Positions 17,892-25,220 of a DNA stretch of 45,410 bases are shown piece after piece. Every line of letters starts with the position of its first letter. The first letter of the stretch is position 1. The notes beneath the pieces were generated by a model. That model was not told where the DNA came from, did not search any database, and saw nothing but the letters and a program-made list of their open reading frames with translations. Position numbers and translations under genes: made by a program. Source of the DNA: a virus; the IMG/VR virus record IMGVR_UViG_3300047548_001594, positions 1-45,410 of that record, one strand, 5' to 3'.

Positions 17892-18791
17892 ATGAAGTAT
17901 AGCATTTTTCACCTACAAGGTGGCATTGGTAAACATGTTGCAGCTACCGCGATTGCAAGAGTTATCAAAAATAATCATCCAGACCGAAAACTCATAGTAG
18001 TATGTGCATATACCGACATTTTCAACAATCTCGATTTTGTTGATAGGGTTTACCAATTAGGTAATACTTCCTACTTTTACCAAAATTACATTCAAGATAA
18101 AGATTCTATCATCTTTCATCATGAGCCATATTATACGACCGACCACATACACAAAAAATTACCTTTAATACAAAATTGGTGTAAAATGTATGGGCTTGAA
18201 TATAATGGTGAACAACCGATAGTAAAATATAATAAATTACAATTCGACCTTTCGAAAAAATTTTGGGTCAAAGGCAGCAAACCAATTATGGTTTTGCATA
18301 CAAATGGTGGTGTAATGTCCACAGATGCTAAGCCATACGCTTGGACTAGAGATATGCCAGAATCCGTAGCACAAGCATTAGTGGAACACTATAAAAAAGA
18401 CTATACAATTTACCAAATAACAAAGTTGAATTCTCCAAAATTGAAAGGAGCAAATCATATTTTTGCTACGCCACAACAGTCACTCACAATAATGGAGCTA
18501 TTCAGTGTTTTGTTACACAGTAACAAAAGAATTTTAATAGATTCGTGTTTACAACATGCAGCAGCAGCACTGAAAAAACCATCTACTGTACTTTGGAACG
18601 GAACAAGCCCAAAAGTTTTCGGTTATGATTTACATCAAAACATAACAACAAAAATTCCATATAATTTTAAATTACCCGGAAGTTATCTTTTTGATTTTGA
18701 TTTCAATGGTAATGAAATCGAATATCCATTCACAGAAGATCAAGAGCTTTTTAACGTTGATGAAATTATTAAATCTGTTGATGCACAATAA
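17892..18791 (+). CDS. GT9/heptosyltransferase-like glycosyltransferase
   Basis: A 299-residue protein. The N-terminus 'LQGGIGKHVAATAIARVI' (about residues 9-26) is the glycine-rich acceptor-side motif of GT-B, GT9-type proteins. The C-terminal half has 'LLHSNKRILIDSCLQHAAAA' (about 209-228) followed by a 'LWNGTSP' loop, as in the sugar-nucleotide site of heptosyltransferases. GT9 enzymes normally add heptose to lipopolysaccharide core. Its length is slightly below the usual 320-350. It has a GGAG ribosome-binding site. With the heptose-type nucleotidyltransferase downstream, transfer of a heptose-like sugar is plausible but unproven. Confidence 0.7.
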   Translation: MKYSIFHLQGGIGKHVAATAIARVIKNNHPDRKLIVVCAYTDIFNNLDFVDRVYQLGNTSYFYQNYIQDKDSIIFHHEPYYTTDHIHKKLPLIQNWCKMYGLEYNGEQPIVKYNKLQFDLSKKFWVKGSKPIMVLHTNGGVMSTDAKPYAWTRDMPESVAQALVEHYKKDYTIYQITKLNSPKLKGANHIFATPQQSLTIMELFSVLLHSNKRILIDSCLQHAAAALKKPSTVLWNGTSPKVFGYDLHQNITTKIPYNFKLPGSYLFDFDFNGNEIEYPFTEDQELFNVDEIIKSVDAQ

Positions 18792-18800
18792 GGAATTACT

Positions 18801-19730
18801 ATGAAGAAAAAATATTATTTTATGGCTGGTTTACCAAGAAGCGGAAGCACCATGCTATCAGCAATCTTAAACCAAAATCCCAAATTTTATTGTGGTCCGA
18901 GTTCACCAGTTGTACCAACAATGCTTGCACTGGAAAATTCATTATCTAATGATGAACTTTTTCTAGCATATCCGAAATATGATTTTGGTAAAAATTTGAT
19001 TTCTTCTGTGTTGGATCATTATTATTCTGACATAGAAAAACCTATAATTATCGAAAAAAATAGAAGCTGGATAAATCGAGTAAATTATATACAAGGTTAT
19101 TTCGACATACAAACTCCTAAAATTTTATATCCGGTAAGAGATGTGTCAGAAATATTAGCTTCATTTATTTCTATGATAAAGAGAAATCCAACCATCGTAA
19201 ACAATCGGTTGAATTTCATAGATCAAACACTCGTTCAGCAAGGTATGCCAATAACAGATGAAAATCGTTGCAGACTAATTGCAGGACCAGGTATTTTGGG
19301 TCAATCGTTCGATGGCCTTAAGAAAGCTTTATCTGAAGGATATCGTGCAAATATTCACTTCATAGAATACAAAGATTTGGTAAACAACCCAAGAGAAACA
19401 ATGAAAAAAGTTTATGAATTTTTGGGTGAACCAATGTATAACCACGATTATAAAAATTTGAAAAATGTTCACCAGGAAGATGATGCAAACATTTACGGAT
19501 TTACAGATATGCATGAAGTGAGACCGGAAGTGAAATCAACTTCACTTCCTCCAGAGGATGTTTTACCAAAAATTGTTTTGGATTCCGTTTCTGGGGCAGA
19601 ATTTTGGAGAGAAATCGATGATGTACCCCTAAATGAAGAAACAATAAATAATAAAACAGAAATCAATAAACAAACTTTCTTTGGAGAAATCGTTGAAGAC
19701 GAACAATCCTCAGATTCTAGGTTTATTTAA
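18801..19730 (+). CDS. PAPS-dependent sulfotransferase
   Basis: A 309-residue protein. The N-terminal P-loop-like motif 'GLPRSGSTML' (residues 10-19) is the 5'-phosphosulfate-binding loop of sulfotransferases. A second motif, 'YPVRDVSEILASF' (about 109-121), matches the 3'-phosphate-binding Arg...Ser element. Such enzymes move sulfate from PAPS to a hydroxyl or amine of a glycan, lipid or peptide. The last 40 residues are acidic and Asn/Glu-rich, probably flexible. It lies nine bases after the GT9-like gene and close to an APS-kinase-like fusion that might bear on PAPS supply. The acceptor is unknown; it is probably the glycan built by neighbouring transferases (inference). Confidence 0.88.
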   Translation: MKKKYYFMAGLPRSGSTMLSAILNQNPKFYCGPSSPVVPTMLALENSLSNDELFLAYPKYDFGKNLISSVLDHYYSDIEKPIIIEKNRSWINRVNYIQGYFDIQTPKILYPVRDVSEILASFISMIKRNPTIVNNRLNFIDQTLVQQGMPITDENRCRLIAGPGILGQSFDGLKKALSEGYRANIHFIEYKDLVNNPRETMKKVYEFLGEPMYNHDYKNLKNVHQEDDANIYGFTDMHEVRPEVKSTSLPPEDVLPKIVLDSVSGAEFWREIDDVPLNEETINNKTEINKQTFFGEIVEDEQSSDSRFI

Positions 19731-19748
19731 GTTTTAAAGGAGTAGAAA

Positions 19749-20036
19749 ATGTCAGAAGAAAATCGTACCTTAGAACAGATACAAAGATATATTCAGGTTG
19801 CAAGAGATAGTGTCTGGGTTGTCGAAGACTCAATTCAAAGAATAACAAATGGAGAAACACCATCAAATACTTTAAAAGGTAATATAGAAAGAAATGTTTC
19901 ACATTTAAAATTGGTTATATCAGCACAAGATGTTATAGATTCTGGTGAAAACATCAGTGATCTTGTTGCAGCAATTGCTGCGGGTGAAGCTAAACTTGCC
20001 GAAAATATTTGGCCAACAGAAACAACTACAGAGTGA
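19749..20036 (+). CDS. Small helical protein of unknown function
   Basis: A 95-residue protein with a strong AAAGGAG ribosome-binding site. It is predominantly helical and charged ('EENRTLEQIQRYIQVARDSV', later 'LVAAIAAGEAKLAENIW'), with no membrane segment. I do not recognise a family. It lies between the sulfotransferase and a 57-residue gene whose ATG follows eleven bases after its stop, suggesting a small co-expressed pair. Confidence 0.65.
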   Translation: MSEENRTLEQIQRYIQVARDSVWVVEDSIQRITNGETPSNTLKGNIERNVSHLKLVISAQDVIDSGENISDLVAAIAAGEAKLAENIWPTETTTE

Positions 20037-20047
20037 GGCGAAAGAAA

Positions 20048-20221
20048 ATGGAATTAATTTTGAAACTTAATGTAAATCAGGTGAATGCACTTATTTCGGC
20101 TATAGGTGAAATGCCCATTAAATCTGGTTTTGGCCCATTGGTTGATGTTATCGTACAACAAGTCACACCACAGCTTCCACAACAAGAAGAGCAACAAGAA
20201 GAACAAACCGAACAACAATAA
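20048..20221 (+). CDS. Small Gln/Glu-tailed protein of unknown function
   Basis: A 57-residue protein. I place the start at the ATG at 20048, which follows a purine-rich GAGTGAGGCG stretch; an upstream TTG in frame has no support. The first 40 residues are amphipathic ('MELILKLNVNQVNALISAIG'), and the last 17 are almost entirely Gln and Glu. Proteins with this 'ELKLNVNQVN.I...L..LP' look are common as short unknown genes in aquatic tailed phages, from memory. No function can be assigned. Confidence 0.6.
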   Translation: MELILKLNVNQVNALISAIGEMPIKSGFGPLVDVIVQQVTPQLPQQEEQQEEQTEQQ

Positions 20222-20238
20222 ATTGAATTGAGTTTGTT

Positions 20239-21000
20239 ATGGAAAAAATTGTTTTGTTTACTGGAGGTTTCGATCCAGTACATAGTGGTCACATTTCTTG
20301 CATACAAGAAGCGAGAAAAATTGGAAGAGTTGTTATAGGATTAAATTCCGACGAATGGCTTACCCGTAAAAAAGGTAAGCCATTTTTATCTTTCTACGAA
20401 CGGAAATTAATTTTAGATCAATTCAAAGATGTTTTGTGTGTATTAGATTTTGATGACAGTGACAATACTGCATCGGATGCGATACGAAAAACAAAAGAAA
20501 TGTTTCCAAATAATGAAATCGTTTTCGTGAATGGTGGTGATAGAACAAAAAATAATATTCCAGAACTGGAAAAATACCAAAATGATAATAAGGTATCTTT
20601 TTTGTTCGGAATAGGTGGAGAAAATAAACAAAATAGTTCAAGTCTTATATTGTCAGATTGGAAGTCACCCACAGAAAAACGTGTTTGGGGTGACTCTATG
20701 ACATATTATGATACGAAACAAACAAAAGTCAAAAGATTGGTTTTGGAACCAGGTAAATCTATATCAATGCAATACCATTTAAACAGAAATGAATTTTGGT
20801 TTATAGAATCTGGATCAGGAACAATTTATACTTACGACAAAGAAAAAATCATTAACTTAAAAAACATATATAAACATGAGATGCACCATGTCAGAGTTGG
20901 TGAGTGGCATAAAATAGAAGCCAGTTCGGAAGAAAAATTGTGCATCGTTGAAATCCAATATGGTATTAACTGTGATGAAGGAGATATAATAAGATTATGA
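20239..21000 (+). CDS. Nucleotidyltransferase-cupin fusion (heptose/mannose type)
   Basis: A 253-residue protein with two domains. Residues 1 to about 140 are an HxGH nucleotidyltransferase ('FTGGFDPVHSGH', H15 and H18; 'NGGDRTKNNIPE'; 'NSSSLIL'), closest in look to the RfaE/HldE C-terminal domain that activates heptose-1-phosphate with ATP. Residues about 150-253 are a cupin like the C-terminal domain of type II mannose-6-phosphate isomerases ('WGDSMTYYD', 'VKRLVLEPGKSISMQYH', 'EIQYGINCDEGDIIRL'). The pairing suggests a sugar-phosphate activation step for neighbouring glycosyltransferases. The stop overlaps the next start (ATGA). A terminator-like hairpin lies inside the gene at 20354-20388. 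Confidence 0.82.
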   Translation: MEKIVLFTGGFDPVHSGHISCIQEARKIGRVVIGLNSDEWLTRKKGKPFLSFYERKLILDQFKDVLCVLDFDDSDNTASDAIRKTKEMFPNNEIVFVNGGDRTKNNIPELEKYQNDNKVSFLFGIGGENKQNSSSLILSDWKSPTEKRVWGDSMTYYDTKQTKVKRLVLEPGKSISMQYHLNRNEFWFIESGSGTIYTYDKEKIINLKNIYKHEMHHVRVGEWHKIEASSEEKLCIVEIQYGINCDEGDIIRL

Positions 21001-21854
21001 AAAAAATATTAATTATGGGATTACCCGGCGCAGGCAAAACATATTTTGCAAATAGACTAAAAGAATATTTGGAAACAAACGGTGATCTATTAAAGATTAA
21101 TCCGGATAAATTATTGAATTATGAGGGCATACCCGGACCTGAAACTATGAGAGTTCATGTTGATTGGTTCAATGCCGATGAAGTTCGTAAACGGTTCAAT
21201 GACTGGGATTTTAGCCGTGAAGGTCGTATACGCCAAAGTTTGAGAATGTTCGAATTTGCCGCAAAATGCACCGGTGAATTTGCTATCTGTGATTTCGTTG
21301 CACCATTGCCTGAAATGAGGCATAATTTCAAAGCCGATTGGACCATCTGGATGGACACAATCGATTCTGGTCGTTATGAAGATACCAACAAAGCTTTTGT
21401 TCCTCCAGATGTTTATGACTTCAGAATCACTGAACAGAATGCTGAGAAATGGGCAGAATTTGTGGGAAACCACATACTGGAAAATCGCCGTAGACCAAGA
21501 TTTGATTGGAAAAAAGAAACCGTTCAGATGCTAGGAAGATGGCAGCCATGGCACGCGGGTCACCGAGCACTATTCGATAGAGCAATTGCTAAAACGGGTC
21601 AAGTAGTAATACAAATACGCGATTGCCAAGGTTGGCAAGGTTCAAATCCTTTTGCTATTGAGCAGGTAAAGAACTACATCCGTAGAGATTTGGATCCACT
21701 GTATCAGGGTCAATACGAAATTCAAGTTGTACCAAACATCGTCAACATCACATATGGTAGAGATGTTGGATACAAAATAGAACAAGAAGTATTTGATGAT
21801 GAAACGCATTCTATTTCTGCAACTAAAATTCGTAAAGAAATGGGTCTAAAATGA
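20997..21854 (+). CDS. APS-kinase-like P-loop kinase fused to nucleotidyltransferase
   Basis: A 285-residue fusion. Residues 1 to about 165 are a P-loop kinase with Walker A 'GLPGAGKT' (8-15). 'WFNADEVRKRFNDWDFS' and 'FVAPLPEMR' resemble adenylylsulfate kinase (CysC). Residues about 175-285 are an HxGH nucleotidyltransferase ('GRWQPWHAGH', H186 and H189; 'SISATKIRKEM' near the end), closer to NMN or sugar nucleotidyltransferases than to ATP sulfurylase. If the kinase makes PAPS it would feed the sulfotransferase at 18801, but a different phosphorylated substrate is equally possible. It overlaps both neighbours by four bases, so it is translationally coupled. Confidence 0.82.
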   Translation: MKKILIMGLPGAGKTYFANRLKEYLETNGDLLKINPDKLLNYEGIPGPETMRVHVDWFNADEVRKRFNDWDFSREGRIRQSLRMFEFAAKCTGEFAICDFVAPLPEMRHNFKADWTIWMDTIDSGRYEDTNKAFVPPDVYDFRITEQNAEKWAEFVGNHILENRRRPRFDWKKETVQMLGRWQPWHAGHRALFDRAIAKTGQVVIQIRDCQGWQGSNPFAIEQVKNYIRRDLDPLYQGQYEIQVVPNIVNITYGRDVGYKIEQEVFDDETHSISATKIRKEMGLK

Positions 21855-22066
21855 AAAATCGTTACCACATTCGGTATAATACAAAACACGGTGACACCGA
21901 ACTGTATTGGAGAGTATTTGAAAATGGTAAAGAAGTACTCGTTAGAAACTTGAACATAAAAGTTCCTGTTTTTGACGAGGTTACCATTGAACATGGTGTA
22001 GAAAAAAGAAATATTTGTTGTATGGGGACAATGAAAATCGTAAATAATACAGCAGTTATAGAATAA
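21851..22066 (+). CDS. Small conserved-looking unknown protein
   Basis: A 71-residue protein, coupled to the upstream fusion gene by an ATGA overlap. The sequence looks like a compact beta fold ('YHIRYNTKHGDTELYWRVFE', then 'LVRNLNIKVPVFDEVT', then 'KRNICCMGTMKIVNNTAVIE'). It has a Cys-Cys pair and no membrane segment. I recall similar short proteins near neck genes of aquatic T4-like phages, but I cannot name a function. Confidence 0.65.
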   Translation: MKNRYHIRYNTKHGDTELYWRVFENGKEVLVRNLNIKVPVFDEVTIEHGVEKRNICCMGTMKIVNNTAVIE

Positions 22067-22085
22067 TTTTATTAATTTACAACGG

Positions 22086-22093
22086 CATAAATA
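22086..22093 (+). promoter_or_regulatory. Candidate late promoter (CATAAATA) for gene 13
   Basis: Seven of eight bases match TATAAATA. It ends 29 bases before the ATG of gene 13 and would start the head-neck-terminase transcript. Confidence 0.55.
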
Positions 22094-22121
22094 GACCAGA
22101 CAACTCTTTTTCAAGAAAAAT

Positions 22122-22898
22122 ATGCCATCCGTAACAAATAGACAAACTTTTAAAGAATATTGCCTACGTAGGCTAGGTTTTCCGACAATAGAAATTAACG
22201 TCGATGATGACCAAGTTGAAGATAGGATCGATGATGCCTTGCAGTACTGGCAAGACTACCATTTCGATGCTCTTCAAAAGCTATATTATATTAAAAGATT
22301 GGATGCAACAGATATACAAAACAAATATATTAATCTGGACCCATCCGTAACGGTGGATTCACAGAATAACCACGTAAATATCATAGGTGTAACTCGCATT
22401 TTTCCAATCTCCGACAGCATAAATCAAGCAAATATGTTTGATTTGAGATATCAATTGAGATTGAACGAACTCTACGATTTTACTTCCGCATCGTATATCA
22501 ATTACACATTAACAATGCAGCATCTGCGCTCATTGGAGATAATGTTTACAGGTGAAGTACCGATTCGTTTCCAAAGACACATGCACAAATTGTTTTGTGA
22601 TTGGGGTTGGGGCAGTTCGGTGCAAGCTGGTACCGTTGTCATTGCAGAATGTTATGCAATAATTAATCCTTCTGATTACATTTCTGTATGGAATGACCGT
22701 TGGCTCAAAGAATATGCCACTGCACTTATTAAAAGAACATGGGGCAATAACCTTAAAAAGTTTGCCGGTGTTCAATTGCCAGGCGGAGTTACATTAAATG
22801 GTGACAAAATCTACGAAGAAGCTGTTGAAGAAATCAAAGCACTAGAAGACGAAATGTCATCTAACTATGAATTGCCAGTCGAGTGGTACATGAATTGA
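22122..22898 (+). CDS. 13: Neck protein gp13
   Basis: A 258-residue protein (T4 gp13 is about 309). The opening 'TFKEYCLRRLGFPTIEINVD', the helical 'RIDDALQYWQDYHFDA', and the end 'YEEAVEEIKALEDEMSSNYE' are typical of the T4-like head-completion/neck family. gp13 and gp14 form the collar that seals the filled head and joins it to the tail. It is followed by 14, 15, 16 and 17 in the T4 order, which makes the assignment firm. A candidate late promoter precedes it. Confidence 0.92.
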   Translation: MPSVTNRQTFKEYCLRRLGFPTIEINVDDDQVEDRIDDALQYWQDYHFDALQKLYYIKRLDATDIQNKYINLDPSVTVDSQNNHVNIIGVTRIFPISDSINQANMFDLRYQLRLNELYDFTSASYINYTLTMQHLRSLEIMFTGEVPIRFQRHMHKLFCDWGWGSSVQAGTVVIAECYAIINPSDYISVWNDRWLKEYATALIKRTWGNNLKKFAGVQLPGGVTLNGDKIYEEAVEEIKALEDEMSSNYELPVEWYMN

Positions 22899-22916
22899 TG
22901 GCCAAAGGAGATTAAA

Positions 22917-23789
22917 GTGGCCACAAACCTTTATTTCAATAATTATCAAAACACACCAGAACAGAGACTGATCGAAGATTTGATGATCGAAACGATCAAA
23001 ATTAATGGTGTCGATTGCTATTATATACCAAATATCAATGAAGAAAAAAGGGATTTACTTTACGGAGAAGATCCACTAAAGAAATTTACTGGTGCATATC
23101 CCGTCGAAATGTATGTCGTGAATGTTGATGGTTATGAAGGTGAAAGAGAATTCTTCTCAAAGTTTGGTTTAGAGATACGAAACAATATGTCCGTTTTAGT
23201 ATCAAAACGTTCGTTCGCAAGATGGGTACCACAAACATATGTAAGACCAAGAGAAGGTGATTTGATATACGTTCCGTTTCTATCTCAAAAAGGTGAGATG
23301 TATGAAATTCGTTATGTGAATTATTCGGAAGCTTTTTATGTTTTAGGTAATAAATATCCTTTCTTCTACAAACTTGAGCTTGAGAAGTTCAAATACTCAC
23401 AAGAAACTATCGATGTTGGTATTCCAGATATTGATGATCTTGTTTCGGATGAAGCTTATCAAATTGAATTGAATGTTAACACAAGCACAGGTAATGGCAA
23501 TTTTATTAAAGGTGAATCTGTACACAACACATCAAACACAGTTTATGGTACAGTTACATCATGGAATAAACCAACAGGTATACTCAAAGTTACCGATATA
23601 TACGGAACTTTTGCAAATAACATGTTACTGAGAGGTAACACAAGCAATGCTTCCTATACAACCTCAGCTTCACCTGACGAATTAAAAGACAATCTTGCAA
23701 GAGAAGAGTACGATAATAAGATTATTCAGACTGAGGCAAATACAATCATCGACTTTTCGGAATCAAATCCTTTTGGTAACATCACATGA
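22917..23789 (+). CDS. 14: Neck protein gp14
   Basis: A 290-residue protein starting with GTG after an AAAGGAG site (T4 gp14 is about 256). The core 'NLYFNNYQNTPEQRLIEDLM' and 'RPREGDLIYVPFLS' is typical of the T4-like neck family, which binds the portal complex with gp13. About residues 186-250 form an inserted module ('GTVTSWNKPTGILKVTD', 'LLRGNTSNASY') that recurs in the next gene's product. The stop overlaps gene 15 by four bases. Confidence 0.9.
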   Translation: MATNLYFNNYQNTPEQRLIEDLMIETIKINGVDCYYIPNINEEKRDLLYGEDPLKKFTGAYPVEMYVVNVDGYEGEREFFSKFGLEIRNNMSVLVSKRSFARWVPQTYVRPREGDLIYVPFLSQKGEMYEIRYVNYSEAFYVLGNKYPFFYKLELEKFKYSQETIDVGIPDIDDLVSDEAYQIELNVNTSTGNGNFIKGESVHNTSNTVYGTVTSWNKPTGILKVTDIYGTFANNMLLRGNTSNASYTTSASPDELKDNLAREEYDNKIIQTEANTIIDFSESNPFGNIT

Positions 23790-24787
23790 CAATAGGCTAT
23801 TCATACCACAGAATTATACGAAAGATGGTTGTTGCTTTTGGCAACCTCTTCAATGAAATTAAACTGGCTCGCTACGACACAAATGGTAAAGAACTAGAAT
23901 CTTTTCTGGTTCCGATTGTTTATGGTGGAAAAGAAAAATATGTTTCTAGACTTGAAGGTGATCCAAACTTAGACAAAAAGGTACAAGTCAGTTTGCCAAT
24001 CATGTCGTTTGAATTGGTTAACATGAATTATGATTCTGCTAGAAAATTAAACACGAATTTTAAAAATACTGTAGCATCAGGTACAACCGCGTTGGCAGTA
24101 TATAATCCAGTACCTTTCGATTTCGAATTTCAACTTTTTGTATATGTGAGAAATATTGAAGACGGTGCACAAATTGTTGAAAAAATATTACCGTTTTTTA
24201 CACCAGATTACACAGTGTCGGTAAATTTAATACCTGAAATGAATGTGGTAAAACAATTACCCATTTTACTGAAAGACATATCACAAGACATAGATTATGA
24301 AGGTGAATATGATAGTAAAGTTCGTACCGTTATTTGGACTTTAAATTTTACGATTAAAGGTTATTTGTACGGTCAAGTTTCTCAACCAAAAATTATTCGA
24401 AACTCTATCACAAATATCATTGATGATAATTCATTAAGTGGTTCACCAGTGACAACCTTAATGAACAGTGGTGGAACTGGAAATTATAAAGTTGGTGAAA
24501 AAATATATCAAGGGTATTCATATGATATGGCTACTGCTACTGGAACAGTTTATAGCTGGAATTCCGGTAGTAATACTTTAGTTTTTACTGACTCAACCGG
24601 ACACTTTGTTTCGAATACAAGTGTAATAGGTTTAGATTCAAATGCAACTTGGGTTGCAAATACATTTTCAATTTCAAATTATCCGACTGTTAGAGTTGAT
24701 GTTAAACCAAATCCACTTAATGTTGTATTACCAAATAATTATACATATACAGTAACAGTTGAAGAAGCACCAAACATAACAAATTAA
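23786..24787 (+). CDS. 15: Tail completion and sheath stabiliser gp15
   Basis: A 333-residue protein (T4 gp15 is about 272). 'GYSYHRIIRKMVVAFGNLFN', 'KEKYVSRLEGDPNLDKKVQV' and 'LPIMSFELVNMNYDSARKLN' are hallmarks of gp15. gp15 forms the hexameric ring that caps the tail and meets the neck. Extra length is explained by a module at about residues 228-296 ('YKVGEKIYQGYSYDMATATG', 'GTVYSWNSGSNTLVFTD'), homologous to the one in gp14. Its position between 14 and 16 agrees with the T4 order. Confidence 0.9.
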   Translation: MTIGYSYHRIIRKMVVAFGNLFNEIKLARYDTNGKELESFLVPIVYGGKEKYVSRLEGDPNLDKKVQVSLPIMSFELVNMNYDSARKLNTNFKNTVASGTTALAVYNPVPFDFEFQLFVYVRNIEDGAQIVEKILPFFTPDYTVSVNLIPEMNVVKQLPILLKDISQDIDYEGEYDSKVRTVIWTLNFTIKGYLYGQVSQPKIIRNSITNIIDDNSLSGSPVTTLMNSGGTGNYKVGEKIYQGYSYDMATATGTVYSWNSGSNTLVFTDSTGHFVSNTSVIGLDSNATWVANTFSISNYPTVRVDVKPNPLNVVLPNNYTYTVTVEEAPNITN

Positions 24788-24788
24788 C

Positions 24789-25220
24789 ATGTCAAAATTT
24801 GAAAAAAGTATGGAACAAATATTTGATGTGGTACCATCCACAAACAATAAACCACCCGTGCCTGTAGTTGCACCAAAAGAAAAAACTGATAGTTTGGATT
24901 TGGACCTAGAAGAAGACTACAAGGAAGCCAGGGATACCTTAAAAGAATTGGTCACAAAAGGCAATCATGCAATTGACCATCTATTGGCAATAGCTTCAGA
25001 CACCGAACACCCAAGAGCTTTTGAAGTTGTGGCTACATTGATAAAAAATACCGCAGAAGCAAACGAAAAACTTTTAAATATGCAAAAACAAATGCGCGAT
25101 ATGAAAGGTTTGACGAAGAAAGATTCTAGCGGTGTGAATGTGGATAAAGCAATCTTTGTTGGTTCTACTTCAGAACTTAACAAATTATTGAAAGCAAAAA
25201 ACAATAGTGACAACGAATAA
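24789..25220 (+). CDS. 16: Small terminase subunit gp16
   Basis: A 143-residue protein (T4 gp16 is about 164). A disordered, Pro-rich N-terminus is followed by a helical core ('DYKEARDTLKELVTKGNHAI' and 'LIKNTAEANEKLLNMQKQMR'), as in the ring-forming small terminase of T4-like phages. The C-terminus 'VFVGSTSELNKLLK'-like segment is also typical of the family. It regulates DNA recognition and the packaging ATPase. It starts one base after gene 15 ends and overlaps the large terminase by 14 bases. Confidence 0.85.
   Translation: MSKFEKSMEQIFDVVPSTNNKPPVPVVAPKEKTDSLDLDLEEDYKEARDTLKELVTKGNHAIDHLLAIASDTEHPRAFEVVATLIKNTAEANEKLLNMQKQMRDMKGLTKKDSSGVNVDKAIFVGSTSELNKLLKAKNNSDNE

Noticed and set aside
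19526-19549. Perfect 9-bp hairpin (GGAAGTGAA/TTCACTTCC) near the end of the sulfotransferase gene
   Set aside because: No T run follows and the sequence is coding; not called as a terminator.
20009-20047. Upstream TTG start for the 57-residue gene
   Set aside because: It lies inside the previous gene without a ribosome-binding site, whereas the ATG at 20048 has a purine-rich leader.
20997-21854. Calling this fusion a bifunctional PAPS synthetase (ATP sulfurylase plus APS kinase)
   Set aside because: The C-terminal motif is of the NMN/sugar nucleotidyltransferase type and the domain is too small for ATP sulfurylase; only the kinase half resembles sulfate activation.
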